Position numbers and translations under genes: made by a program. Below, piece after piece: positions 11,693 to 22,708 of a DNA stretch of 64,000 nucleotides. Source of the DNA: Ramazzottius varieornatus (lineage: Eukaryota; Tardigrada; Eutardigrada; Parachela; Ramazzottiidae); assembly GCA_001949185.1 (NCBI GenBank), contig BDGG01000009.1:617347-681346 (forward strand), given 5' to 3'. The notes below the pieces were generated by a model. The model worked only from the letters and a program-made list of their open reading frames with translations, did no database searches and had not been told where the DNA came from. Position 1 is the stretch's first letter. Each line of letters starts with the position of its first letter.

Positions 11693-11940
11693 GGGACAAC
11701 CATGCGGTCGAAAGCGGGACCAGTTTGTACATACTGCCAAGTAGTGTAGAGCCTGCGAAGGAGCACAAACATCGAGACCCCGTGACACTGCTGAATGGTG
11801 TCCAGCTGGGAGAGACAGGATAAGGTTCGTCAAGCAAGGAGTCACGGCACACGTATCAGGAAATCAAAACACAACAATACCAGAAGACCAAAACATAACA
11901 GAGTATTAAAATAGATCTATGACGTTATATGGAAGCTGCG

Positions 11941-12427
11941 TTACTTCTTCATTTCTTTCGCTTTGTCTTCCGCTACTGATGTCACCTTGTTCCAAGCTTC
12001 TCCCGGTGTAAGAACTTTCGGGACCTAAAAGAAAACGAAATATGGCTCCCCAAATGTTACTGTATGAACGTCGATATAGGCCTTCTTTAGAGCAACGCGA
12101 AAACAAGGCGTATATAAACTCGTACATTGTAGTTTTGCGCAGCGTAAAGTCCGGTGTACGTTCCTGCAGCGAAACCCACCTACGACGAAGATGAAAATTC
12201 ATTGGGATCAAACATCATTTTGGGGTTCATAAATCACGGGTAACGCACAACTCTAGTAATAAGCTCTGAGAGGAAGTCGTTCGCAAGAAGGCAGTTCCGC
12301 TTACCAAAGTGCGGAACATGGCGGGCGATTGCACAAACTTCCTGTAGATACCCCACGCGAGTAGTCCTTGTGCTCCTCTCTTGAGAACTGTCGGATTCGA
12401 CAGAGCTTTCTGGACGATATCCGACAT
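11941..12427 (-). CDS. STMP1/SLC35A4-microprotein-like mitochondrial microprotein (86 aa)
   Basis: Exons are 12427-12305, 12179-12126 and 12024-11941 (41, 18 and 27 codons plus stop), all in phase 0. The core GFAAGTYTGLYAAQNYNVP closely resembles the GFxxGxxxGxYxAQxYxVP signature that I recall from two vertebrate microproteins: STMP1 and the product of the upstream reading frame of SLC35A4. Both act at the inner mitochondrial membrane. The preceding segment (LKRGAQGLLAWGIYRKF) also resembles the SLC35A4 microprotein layout, and the C-terminus is charged (EDKAKEMKK). Here it is a free-standing, spliced gene rather than an upstream frame of a transporter. It starts about 500 bp from the start of the divergent PhyH-like gene, so the two may share a promoter. 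Its function is inferred from resemblance only. Confidence 0.75.
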
Positions 12428-12930
12428 CTGATGTCACAGCCTCGAAAAGCTAACTAGAACGTACTTGCTGGTACTGTGATTTCCTTATTCAAGTCACAAG
12501 ACTTCGAGATTCCGAGAACTGTCGATGACGAAAACTGGCGCGCAAACGGCCACAACTGTTAGGTGAAAGAAGAGCTTACTGTATGTGAAACAGGAGAATC
12601 CAGGACTCAAACTGGGAAGAGGGTTTTCCGCGAGAAGTAAAACACAAATTCCCGTTTCATTTGTGTTAATTAACCCAAGTTAAAGACTTTGCGATATTCG
12701 TTCTTTTGGGTCGTAATAAATCAGCAATCAATCATACGACTTGACTAATTCAACATACTGACGTCACAATGTAAACATTCGATGACCAGGCAACTTCCGT
12801 TTGCTTTCATCAGCTTCGTCGTTCGGACTCCTTCTCCGTTTCGCCACTATTACTATAGTTCACGCGTTTCAGTGCGATCTTCCTTTCGCGTCGGTCCTAC
12901 TTCCTCTGCTGTTCGCCCTGTGAATCTAGG
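12428..12930. promoter_or_regulatory. Compact divergent promoter region
   Basis: About 500 bp separates the start codons of the minus-strand microprotein and the plus-strand PhyH-like gene, so the regulatory sequence of both must overlap or lie close together. The middle part is AT-rich. No TATA box or known binding motif is assigned. Confidence 0.4.
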
Positions 12931-14278
12931 ATGGACGTGAACAAGCTGAAGGAGGTGTACAAGCAAAAAGGAGCGGTGATCCTCCGCGACTTCCTGTCGG
13001 AAGAGTGGATTCAGCGAGGTATCAACGGCGTGGAACAGGTCTTCGCTAATCCAAGTAAGTATGCGCAGACCTTCCCGTACGTGTATGGCGAAGGCCACTA
13101 CTTTCGCGACTACGGGAACTGGAAGGACAATGTCGATATCAGAGACTTGATCTTCAAATCGCCGATCGTGAAAGCCATAGCTGACATCGTCGATTCGCGC
13201 AGTGTCACTCTCTACCACGACCAAACCATCGTCAAAGATCCACGAAACATGTTGCTAGTGGGGTTTCAGCAACGGATGAGCAATTATCCTTTTGCCGGAA
13301 GCCAGGTATACCGAGGTTAACGCGTGGTCGATAGATTCATTGGGGAACTCGGTAAACAAAGTTCCGCACGTCGTTGTGCCAAGTGGCGCTCTTTTTCAAT
13401 GTAATTCGCTGGCATCATGCGCCACTTGGTTAAACGGTCTGCGCGACTCGCTTTGCCATGTCGTTCTTACGTGTCTGTTTTAGGGGTGTACGGCTTACGT
13501 TACTCTGGACAGAGTTCCTTTGGAAACTGCGCTGAAAGTAGTCATTGGATCTCATCTGTGGGGAAAGACTTTCTATCCCGATGGTTTCAATCCGCAGTGC
13601 GTGTCTGAAGAAGCGAAGAGTGACCAGTACGAAACGGTGCCCAATATCTTCGCGATGCACGACTTGGGCATAATGGAGTGGAGTCTGAGTAATGCATTCC
13701 TCTGTTACTCATCGTGTAAATAATCGCTTAGGTGGATCTCACTCTGCAGTAATCAACTGTTTTTCCAGATCCTGGAGACGTTATTCTTTATGACATGAGG
13801 TGTGTGGTGTCCACGAATGGCAATGCGACGGAACATCTGCAGCGGGCTTTAGGTCTGCATTTTTTCGGCGAGGACGCCAAGTTTGTTGAACGACCATGGC
13901 CGATCAACCCACCTTTCACCGGTACGTGAATCGGGCATCTCTTGTCTGTTGGTACTCGTATTTATTCCGAATTTGAGTAGCAGTTTTGATCAAGTGACCC
14001 AGGCAAATTCGTTTTTCCATGTGGCGCACGCATTCAGTCAGTAGCAATGAAAACGTGCGCCATGGGTTAAAGAACCCGTCGAGTTCTCTCAAGTGGCGCA
14101 TCGTTCAGCAAACAACAATGCAGACCTGCGCCAAGGGAACAGCATGTTGTCTAGTTGCCTGCTGAGCTCATTAAGCTGATGTTTCGTTCTAGGAAATCTA
14201 AAAATGGGCGACCATCCTTCCAAAGACCCATCCATGTTCCCGATCGTCTATCCCGATTCCTCCCGCGAGAGCGCTTAA
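12931..14278 (+). CDS. Phytanoyl-CoA dioxygenase-family protein lacking iron ligands (272 aa)
   Basis: Exons are 12931-13305, 13484-13688, 13769-13921 and 14193-14278. The fold is that of the PhyH branch of Fe(II)/2-oxoglutarate dioxygenases: KEVYKQKGAVILRDFLSEE at the N-terminus, SVTLYHDQTIVKDP, AYVTLDRVPLETALKVVIGS, NPGDVILYD and the late QRALGLHFFGED strand, where the 2-oxoglutarate-binding Arg is normally found and an Arg is present. In active members the segment after KEPG reads TPWHxDQPYY, giving the HxD iron ligands. Here the aligned residues are Q113-Q114-R115. The distal His of the usual VHGAPGN segment is Val207 (CVVSTNGN). All three metal ligands therefore appear lost while the reading frame is intact. 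A pseudoenzyme or altered chemistry is inferred. No organelle-targeting sequence is evident. Confidence 0.88.
13341..13462. mobile_element. Fold-back MITE, single hairpin (PhyH-like intron 1)
   Basis: GGGGAACTCGGTAAACAAAG at the left and a GACTCGCTTTGCCATG-type right arm enclose an AAGTGGCGCTC/ATGCGCCACTT core. It makes up most of intron 1. Confidence 0.7.
13997..14168. mobile_element. Fold-back MITE, double hairpin (PhyH-like intron 3)
   Basis: Two hairpin cores (GTGGCGCACGC/ACGTGCGCCA and AAGTGGCGCAT/CTGCGCCAAG) lie in tandem and end in TTGCCTGCTGAGCTC. Confidence 0.7.
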
Positions 14279-14880
14279 TGAACTCCCCGTATCTCGCTAT
14301 TAATTCTCCAGAGACATTTTCGCTGCGTGCACGAGATTCGCATACCCACAGTCCCAGCCCGATCTCCGTTTCCGGTACAAAAATGGCCAGCTCGGTCATC
14401 GATCCTGTCTACCAAATTCCATTTAAAGCAGCTTCTCGTCGAGTGTTGTGTGTGGTTGGCGTCGTTTATCGAATCAGTGACTGAACAAGTAGTTCGTAAT
14501 TTATGTTGAAAGTTTAAGGGCTTTGAACCTTTGTTTGCTGCGAGGTTGTGCTCTTTCCTCAGGTGGTCAAACAGTAAAGCGCAGATATGCTACTTGATCA
14601 AGACGGATCAAGGTTCGTTAAGGATCCAGTGTCAACTTCCGGAAACTTAGACATCTTGAGGACGGATTCTTAAGGCTTTCAGTGAGGTATGTTCCACCTG
14701 CACGAATTGCTTTTTGTTGATTTTTTCGTATTAGACGAAAGGCTTCTCAATTAACCATAACAAGTAAGGAATAATCTATTTGCTGCGGAAATATCTTTAC
14801 AAAGATAACAACATTGAACATTCGAAACGTGAAAGAAATTCGTAACCGGTAGACTAATTTAGGAAAGGGTTTTGATATTT
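14279..14880. other. Convergent intergenic region
   Basis: This is the 3' flank of the PhyH-like gene and of the minus-strand Gln-rich gene. No additional gene, element or repeat is supported. Confidence 0.4.
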
Positions 14881-17800
14881 TCAGGTTGAGGTCCCTGTCG
14901 CGCTTTTGCCGTATGGTGTGTCGTAGGTCGTGTCGGCTTTCCCATATCCTCCGCCGTAGCCGCCGGAAGAGGGATAACTAGCTGCGCCGGAATGGCTTGC
15001 AGGGCTTCCGCCGCTGTAGCTACCTTGTGCCTGAGCTCCGTAACCTTGACCTTTGTTGTAGTAAGACTTTTCCGGATGGAGGGTGTTTTTTCCATACAGA
15101 GCGAAGTCCTGAGCGGTGGGGATACCGTAGGGGGCTGAAGAAAAATCAATCAGTTTCAGAATGTCCAGCACAGTCAGGAAGTTCTTTCTGCTCCTTAACT
15201 TACCCAAGTCATAATTGTAACCCAGATAGTACGGCCTGTAACCATAGCCGAAACCTCCATAAGCACCATATGGATACGGAGAACCTCCTGACGGATAGCC
15301 GAACCTGAAAGGAACATCAATGCGGTAAATATTGAGTCATTCACTGCTTGAGCGTGCAAATGGGACGTCGGCAAAGTGGCGCACGTTTTCATTGTTATTC
15401 GCTAAGAGCGTGCGCCACTTGGGGAAACGTTTTGGGTGAATTCATTATTTTGTCCATACCGGGTGCCCGAGAGGCGAGAATCTCAGATACGCGAGTACGT
15501 TACTGGCCATTTATTTTTAATGTTTTTAACTTACCCGGTAGCGCCAGCAGCTCCGCCCTGGAAAGGACTGTATCCTCCTCTTGCACCACCGCCATATCCG
15601 CCTGCACCACCACCACCGTAACCTCCACCGCCACCGTAGCTGCTTCCTTGACTGTAACCTGCCGGTCCGGTGGCACCGCCACCATAGCTTGGCTGACCAC
15701 CGTAACCGCCTCCACCATATTGCCTGGCTTGAGGACCTGCTGGTGCGTCGTCAAAGGCACGAGGCTGAGCTTGCGCAGGGGTGTCATTGGCGCTAGCCGG
15801 GGCTTGGTCCGAAGGAGTGGGCGGTGGCGTTGGTGGTTGGTCATTCACAGCAGCCGGTTGAGGTGGAATGAACATGCCATCAGTTGGGTTTCCTCCTTGT
15901 GGTGGTTGGAACTGCGGAGGAAAAGATCGGGCGTCTTGTGGGAATGCACCTGGTGGTACGTTGGGGCTCTGTTGACCAGGTAAGAAGTTGCTTGGTTGAG
16001 CTCCGAACTGGTCGAACGGTTGTTGAGGTATCGGTTGCATTTGAGGTTGGGAGTTGGCGAAAGGGTTGAACTGAGTTTGAGACAGGTCTTGGAACTGGCC
16101 ACCGGAAGTGGACTGGGCCGCAGCGGCTTGTTGGCGTTGTTCGGGAGTGAGGAACTGGTTGAACTGGTCTTGAGGTAAGGCTACTTGTTGGAACATGTTA
16201 GCCTGTTGTTGACCTTGGGGACCGAAGGTGGGTGCGGGTTGGGACTGGAAAGCGCTGGCGGCTGGCTGCATGGGACCAAGTGGACTAAACTGCTGACCAG
16301 GTTGAGGCTGGAAAGCGGGGATTTGCTGGCCTGGCTGTGGTTGGAAGGTGGGGTTCTGTTGACCGGGTTGAGGTTGGAATGGTGGTTGCATGTTTTGTAG
16401 GTTCGGAGCTTGGAAGGGGTTGTTGTCGGCCAGGAACTGGTTCTCCGTTTGAGCGAAGGGATCGGCGGCGTTCAGGTTCGGCTGGTGAGACTGTAGTTCA
16501 ATCTGTCCAGCCTGGTTGGCCTGCTAGAGAAACAACGTCGAGTAAAACACCTTTCCAAAAGTTTTTTGTCGGGAAAAAAAGTTCGACTGAAATGAAACTT
16601 GAGACAATTTTTGATGTAAATGCACTCGTCAAGATCGTTTGCCCAAGTGGCGCACGCTTACCGCACGAAATACTCGAAATGTGCGCCACTTAGGAAAGCG
16701 ATCTTGCCAAGTTTCCTTCAAGTGGCGCATGCTTTTAGTCGATAACACTGAAAACGTGCGCCACTAGGGAAAACATGTTTATCGAGTTTGCTTGCCAAGC
16801 TCTCGGTTATACTGATGAATTTTTTCGATTTTGAAAAGTCGATAGCGGATGTTCTGTTTACTGTCAGATATTTACCTGGCTTTGTAGGTTGGTAGCTGTC
16901 GACTGGAAGGCGTCACCCTGACGAGCGCCTGGACCCGGTTGGAACCCTGGCTGAGGACCTTGAGCTGGCCTGTTGTTCAGTATGCCCGCAGTTGGCTCCC
17001 CATCAAGCTGCTCGCCTTGGCCGAAGCCGACGAACTGCCCTTGATTGTTGGTGAGTCCGTTACCTATTAACTGCTGTGAAGGTATGGTACCTTGCTGTTG
17101 CGGTGCGAAGTTGAACTGCTGTGGTGCGATCTGACCTTGCGGCAAGAACTGTGGCCGGAATGACTGTTGCTGCTGAGGGAAGAAGTTGTTGCCATCTTGC
17201 TGTGGCAAGAATGTCGGTCGTTGTTGTTGAGGGTTCTGTTGGGGAAACCGTTGCTGAGATTGCTGGACGAAATTAGTGAAAGGTATCTGTTGAGTTGGTA
17301 TATTTTGATGTGGTGGAAGGGATGAAGGGACACTGCCGATCAACGTCTGTTGCTGTTGTTGGAAATTGGCACCGTTGAAGGTTTCTTGATTGGATGGGGC
17401 TTCCGTGACGGGAGCTGGAACAAAGTTGATCTGAGCCACGCGTCCTTCTGGGCCTTGAGCGGCCACCTGTTGAGGAACTTGTTGAGGTTGATATTGGCCA
17501 TACGTGTCACTTGTGATAGCTTCAGGCTGTGCAGGCGGAGCGTATTGTTGCTCTAATTGCTGGTTGTACTCTTGAGGTTGATTCTGTAGGTCCCCGGTGA
17601 TGACCGGTTCCGGTGTTTGCGTTTGTTGAAGGGGTCCAGCAGTCAAGTCAGGTATCTGCTGAATGTTGCCGCCAGTCTGCTGGGTCCAGCGGGAAATGTC
17701 CGGATAGTCTGCTGGTCCGGGCGTGGGCCGGAAAGAAGGTGGCGCCACTTGTGGGATGAATGGTCCGTCGTCTTGTTTCTGTGGTGGTGGGGCCTCTTTG

Positions 17801-18448
17801 GTTGAGTCATCAGAGCTCTTGTCGATGTCCGCCGAGAACTGATTGACCTTTGCAGGGCGGGCTGTGGACGTGCTTGTTGTGGACCTTATAGGTCCGAAGC
17901 CGATTAAGGATGATGTGTTGTGGGCGACTCGCCGTAGTGAGAGGAACGTGGGCTTATTGTCGTAGGTGATGGCGTTGGTCTGTAGTATATCGGGAGGATC
18001 TGAGCTGTCATCTGGAGCGTCGGACCTTACGGCCAGGGACGCTCTGAAGAAGTTGCCACGGTTGAAGCTACTCTGGTCACTCCGTACAGGGACTTGGTAC
18101 AGTACGTCCGGCGCACCGGAAACTGCAAGAAAAATATTCGGTCAAGTCTAATATCTTAAAAAGTAATTTTCCATTGTGCAAATCAACCACATGAATTCGG
18201 CAAAATGTATGGTTTGGATCAGGAACTTGATAATTTGACAAGCAGATTCGACCAGATTGATTTCCCAAGTGGCGCACGCTCTCAGCCGAAACCACTGACA
18301 ACGAGCGCCACTTGGGAAAACGATCTGGTCGAGTTCGTTTGCCACGCTTCCAAACATAAGAAAATTTGGCTAGAAAATTTCGGAAAGTAGGCTTACCGTA
18401 ATGTAAAAGTCCAGAGAGTAGAAATATGAATACCGACGAAGGCTTCAT
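14881..18448 (-). CDS. Secreted Gln/Pro/Gly-rich low-complexity protein (880 aa)
   Basis: No family is recognised. Exons in transcript order are 18448-18397, 18122-16876, 16523-15535, 15304-15204 and 15134-14881, giving 881 codons in a single frame. A signal peptide (MKPSSVFIFLLSGLLHYVSG) is split by intron 1. About 130 residues of mixed composition follow, then a long Gln-rich region, a run of FQPQPGQQ repeats early in exon 3, and a Gly/Tyr-rich C-terminal third (YGGGGGYGGGG, then YPYGAYGGFGYGYRPYY). Almost no cysteine is present. This composition fits an extracellular matrix, cuticle or adhesive protein, or a prion-like sequence, but that is inference. The next gene upstream on the same strand is a second Gly/Tyr-rich secreted protein. 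Confidence 0.85.
15361..15450. mobile_element. Fold-back MITE with shortened left arm (Gln-rich gene intron 3)
   Basis: TGGGACGTCGGCAAA runs directly into GTGGCGCACG, so about 25 bp of the usual left arm is missing. The right arm is full (CGTGCGCCACTTGGGGAAAC). Confidence 0.75.
16626..16806. mobile_element. Fold-back MITE, double hairpin (Gln-rich gene intron 2)
   Basis: Two cores (CCAAGTGGCGCACGC/TGTGCGCCACTTAGG and CAAGTGGCGCATGC/CGTGCGCCACTAGGG) lie in tandem, with a right arm ending TTTGCTTGCCAAGCTCTC. Confidence 0.75.
18240..18352. mobile_element. Fold-back MITE, single hairpin (Gln-rich gene intron 1)
   Basis: The arms are long and well matched: ATTCGACCAGATTGATTTCC at the left and AACGATCTGGTCGAGTTCGT at the right around the CCCAAGTGGCGCACGC core. 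Confidence 0.8.
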
Positions 18449-20006
18449 GATGGCGGAGTCAGACTCCTCGTATAACTGTCTTGCCGGCTTGAATTTCTTG
18501 GCTTTCTTGACCAACACGGAAGCCTGCTCACACGGCTCTTTTTATCGCCATAATTTCTTTAGTGTAACGGCGAGGGTGAATCAAATATCTCGAGCTTTCA
18601 CCTCGGATTTGTACTGTGGCTACTCGCCCTCCGGTCATAGCGGCAGAAGATCATCATACTTTCAGTAGAATACCCGAAGTTATTGACATCGTCGTGATAC
18701 GGTGGCATGTACCGGTAAAGTCATATTCACATCCTCCTCGTGCTTTCTTGAATCTCTTCTTCGCTTCACTCGTGCGTGATGTCATCTGGGAGCGGTTCCC
18801 TAGAACTATGACGAGGTCGTCACAGTGGTCAGTCGCACCACTTTACGCGATAAGGTTGTTTGCTTTCCACCATATCCTCACACACTGCAAAAGTCTTTCC
18901 TTTGTAATTTATTGAAGCAATACGCAGTAGACCGCATCATCGGACATGAAAAACACATGAAAATATTCCGATCGCACTTAACTCCATCCAGCAGGGATTA
19001 TTTGAGTCGTCGGCAAAGAGTTTGGCTCTGATCGTTGTCTTGGGCGGCGCACATTTTGATTGTTGTAGGCTGAGAGCGTGCGCTCTGTGAAACGATCTGA
19101 ATATTCAGCCAGTAACAAAGTAAGCTGCGTCATTTGAAATGACGATCATCTGGAATCTGTCTGCCGGCCTCCGATTTGTTGACGTCCCATTTGTCGATGT
19201 CCCACTTATACTTATTTTTAGAGACGGTGGTTCAAGGTTGAGAACGCAACAACGACTTTGTGAGACGGAATGCAGGTGTTCGGAAGAGATGGTTTTTCCT
19301 GCGTATTCGCTAGACCTTGTGGTCACGTGTTGCTCTTATAGCTTTGAAGGGCTGGCCGAGAATGGCGACACAGTCATACTTGGTACTCCGTGGACTGCGC
19401 TCAATTAGTGCGGTGAGAAAAACCCATTTTCTGAAGAAGGTGAGGGAAGTTCATATCTTCTTGATTGTCAGGTGAAGTTCAATGCCGCCATTGAAGATTA
19501 ACACCGAACTTCGGTTTTCTTATAGACGATGAGGCCTCAATCTGAACTTCAATGTGGCGATGGTGCGTATAAGAAACCTGAAGAGTTCCGCGTTCCGCAA
19601 GCGACGGTCACGGCGGAATACGTAGCTCCAGGCAGGTCAAATAGAGCTTTTCGACTTACAAGGTGGCAGCACCGACTCCACCAAGAACAGAACGCAGCGA
19701 ACACGTTTCCACGTTTAAGGAAAAAGGTAATTTTACGTTTTACTTCTTTCGTTTTTTTTGATTTTGTACATTCCAGAGACAAACAATGAGTCCAGCTCAA
19801 ATCTCTCAAAGCAAGGCTAACCAACGGTGTAACGAAACAACTAAAAAGAAACTTGGAGGACAGAAAGAAAAACCAGTACAACTGTTCGGTCAATGAACCA
19901 GCCATTAAAAGAACAGCGAATCAGGTCCCCGATGGAATCAGTCCTCTTGGCGATGGTTTGATAGCATAGGTGGGGTTCCAGGAAACCAGGGGAAGGGTTG
20001 AGATTT
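18449..20006. other. Intergenic region upstream of the Gln-rich gene
   Basis: It holds the presumed promoter of the Gln-rich gene and the 3' flank of the Gly-rich gene. One double fold-back element lies at 19008-19202. Between about 19460 and 19570, TGAAGTTCAATGYCG and TGAACTTCAATGTGGCG form two diverged copies of a short repeat. No gene is supported. Confidence 0.4.
19008..19202. mobile_element. Fold-back MITE, degenerate double copy
   Basis: It runs from GTCGGCAAAGAG to TTTGTTGACGTCCCA, with core GGCGGCGCAC/GCGTGCGC and a weak second hairpin. Confidence 0.6.
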
Positions 20007-20982
20007 CTAGTAACCGCCACCGCCACCACCCATACCTCCATCTGTAAACACATGAGAAGTCAATGAATGTGATCCAAAATTCCTTGGGAGCTCGGCGCGC
20101 AAGGGCGGGCAGATCGTTTGCCCAAGTGGTGCACGGTTCCAGCCAATAATACAGCGAAGGTGCGCCGCTTGGGAATGCGACCTGATCGAGGTTGTCTTCC
20201 GCAGTGGCGCACGCTTTCGGCTAAAATCTCCGACAGGGTGCGCCACTTGGGACAACGATTTGCTCCCGTCTGTCTTTTGGTTTTCTGAAAGGTCAAAACT
20301 TACATCCGCCACCACCACCTCCGTATCCTCCTTGTCCACCACCAAAGCCTCCACCGCCACCTCCGAGACCACCTCCGAAATTGCCTCCTCCCACACCGAA
20401 GCCGAATCCCTTGTTGTAGCCGAAGCTGCTGGGATACCAGATCCACCAGGGCACAGGAATGTACCTTCTGTATCCGTAACCGTAACCGCTGGAGTAACCG
20501 AAGGGAAACGAGAAGAGGTCACCGATACCTCCACCGATACCTCCACCGACACCTCCACCGGTACCTCCTCCGTAGCTCGACCCTCCGCTCGATCCTCCGT
20601 ATCCTGAAGAGCCCGTAGACCCATAGCCGGAACCTGTGGAACCGTAGGACGACTGCCTTGCTGCTGGCTGGTCTGCAGCTGCAGGGGCGCTGTAAGAACT
20701 GTCCTCGCAGAAAACTACGAAGATAATACACACCTTTTATCACCTGTTGAATGAGTACCATCATACAAGAAGGTCTTCGGGGTTTTTGAGAAAATTTGCA
20801 CTTCACTTCGGACTGGAATACTTTGCGCAAGTATACTCCAGCTTTATATCAGTCGAAAAATAAACTATACTGCTGTGAAATTTACGGGACGCAAAAAATG
20901 TTTTCAGGTGGGGACAGGATGGAAGGAGCTTACCTGCTACACAAAGGGCGGCCAAGGCCGTACAAACAAGGTAGGTTCGCAT
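20007..20982 (-). CDS. Secreted Gly/Tyr-rich protein (164 aa)
   Basis: Exons are 20982-20934, 20714-20304 and 20041-20007, 165 codons including stop. The signal peptide reads MRTYLVCTALAALCVAVFC. The mature protein has a short Ser/Ala/Pro segment, a (S/T)GYGG-type region, a central aromatic block (YRRYIPVPWWIWYPS) and a Gly-dominated C-terminus ending GGGGGGY. Gly-rich proteins with aromatic spacing are typical of invertebrate cuticle, silk or shell matrix. The precise role is unknown. It lies head to tail with the larger Gln-rich secreted gene on the same strand. Confidence 0.85.
20086..20268. mobile_element. Fold-back MITE, double hairpin (Gly-rich gene intron 2)
   Basis: The left arm is GGGAGCTCGGCGCGCAAG and the right arm GGACAACGATTTGCTCCC. 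Two inner cores are present, CCCAAGTGGTGCACGG and CAGTGGCGCACGC. Confidence 0.75.
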
Positions 20983-22708
20983 TTTTGGAAAAAGGGGAAA
21001 GATAACAGGTAGTCCAGTGAGCACTCGAGGAGTGCCTCAGAATGCGATGTCGACAATGGCCAAATGAGTGTGAGACAGAACTGCTGGGTCCAAAAGATGA
21101 AATGGTCCGCCTCACCTTGCGAGAAATGGCCACTGGGTAAAGAACTGTTCTACTGCTGTTCTACTCCGAACAATACCCTGTATTTATCGGATGCGGCGGC
21201 TTCGTTACCCGCGGCAGATACTTCGTTAGTCAATCTTCGAGATGCAGGCCTTGCATTGTTGCGCTGCGGTCAGCGTCAGGCTTTTGTCATCCATCCGCTG
21301 ACCGTTCTCTTCGTGATGTGGCTCTTCGCTCGATCTCCATGTCTATTCATCTTCTGGCGCACCCCTCCGACCAGATGCGCCATGTTGGCATCTGTGTTCC
21401 GCATGCTTCACGTACATGTCTCATTTAGCAATGTCCGGCTTCGTTAAGCACACAGAAGTTTGTAGGCGGGCGACCACAAGTTTTCTAGGACGCAGTTTTC
21501 TCGCGCATAACAATGTGATTCCTAACCCTCGCATCACAGAGATCAAGGTGTCTGAATTAATGAAGTGATGATGGTGATTCACGAATGTAGATCACTCCGT
21601 GACATCCGTCACGTTGCGGACGACGGTTAAGTCTTTTTAAGAAGATTCTCGAGAGGGAAAGAAGTGTGCCAGATTCTTGAAGACGTAGAGCGCCACATCG
21701 TAGTACTATTGGTAGATGTATGTCAGGTACCACGTCGTAGTTGCCGTGAGAAACTAGCTCAAGATCTAGATGACCTGTTCGTCAGAATTACCAACTTTGC
21801 TCATTCATAGTCATCGCAAAAGTATCAATGAATCGCTCTTTGAGGTCGGAATAATCGGGAAGTCCGCAGATGACTTGAACGTGATCGCTTTCCCAAATGG
21901 CGCATCCTTCTATCTATCAACAGTGGTGTGTGCGCCACTAGTTTAACGATGATGGTCAGTTCTTTTGCCGACATTCTAAATTTTTAGGCTCTCCAGTTTT
22001 CGGGATATGGAATCTTTCGTGGGCTACCGCGCGCGACCGCTACCAGTGTATGCTATCGAAGTACGCGAAGTACTCGCGACTCTTGTCCTCAGTCTGCGAG
22101 GTACGGTATTTGTGTATATCAAATTTTGGTTCTGGGAGTGAAATCCAGATGTTTTCGTGATAATTAATTGATTAATTAATTTTTAAAAATTGTTTTATAT
22201 AAAACATGTAAAAATTCGATATTGGTTTTGCAAAACGAAACTCCAGTGTTGGAGCTTTGTTTTTATCTTACGGTCGCGAGAATGCAGTATGACGTCGTCA
22301 GCATACATCAGTGACAAAAGAAGACAACGGATCGGTAAAGACCCAGTTGGCCGGAGCAATGCAGCTGGCACTTCCGGTTGACGTCTGTCCACAGAGGTAT
22401 GGCATCTGTATCATTGACACTAACCCTATTCAATCTCGCTCACAAAGGCATTCCTTCTTTTACTCATCTCTCCGAGCTGAGAAGTCATAGTAATGAAGGT
22501 TGCTCTGAAGTGCTTCACCAGCAATATTTGTTCCAAAACTGACTCGATCACCAGAAAAAACAAGAGCAGAAAACTACAGAGGTAGAAACACATGGTTAAC
22601 ACTCAGATCGAACCAATGTCAAACCATTTCCATCAGGACGATTTTTCCTCCGTTCAGCAGGAGCGTTTGTCTTCGGCATCACTTTTTCGAATATGCTGGA
22701 TTAGGAAA
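20983..22708. other. Intergenic region, 1.7 kb
   Basis: It contains the promoter side of the Gly-rich gene, a fold-back element at 21857-21976 and an AT-rich stretch near 22150-22200 with ATTAATTGATTAATTAAT. No gene is supported. Confidence 0.4.
21857..21976. mobile_element. Fold-back MITE, single hairpin (intergenic)
   Basis: GGGAAGTCCGCAGATGAC at the left and TTTTGCCGACATTC at the right surround the core CCCAAATGGCGCA/TGTGCGCCACTAG. Confidence 0.7.

Noticed and set aside
14995-18000. Plus-strand open frames opposite the Gln-rich gene
   Set aside because: Explained by the biased composition of the real minus-strand exons, whose splice sites and signal peptide are coherent.
22592-22708. N-terminal extension of the 237-aa secreted protein
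   Set aside because: It would place charged residues before the signal peptide. The later ATG codons fit secretion better.
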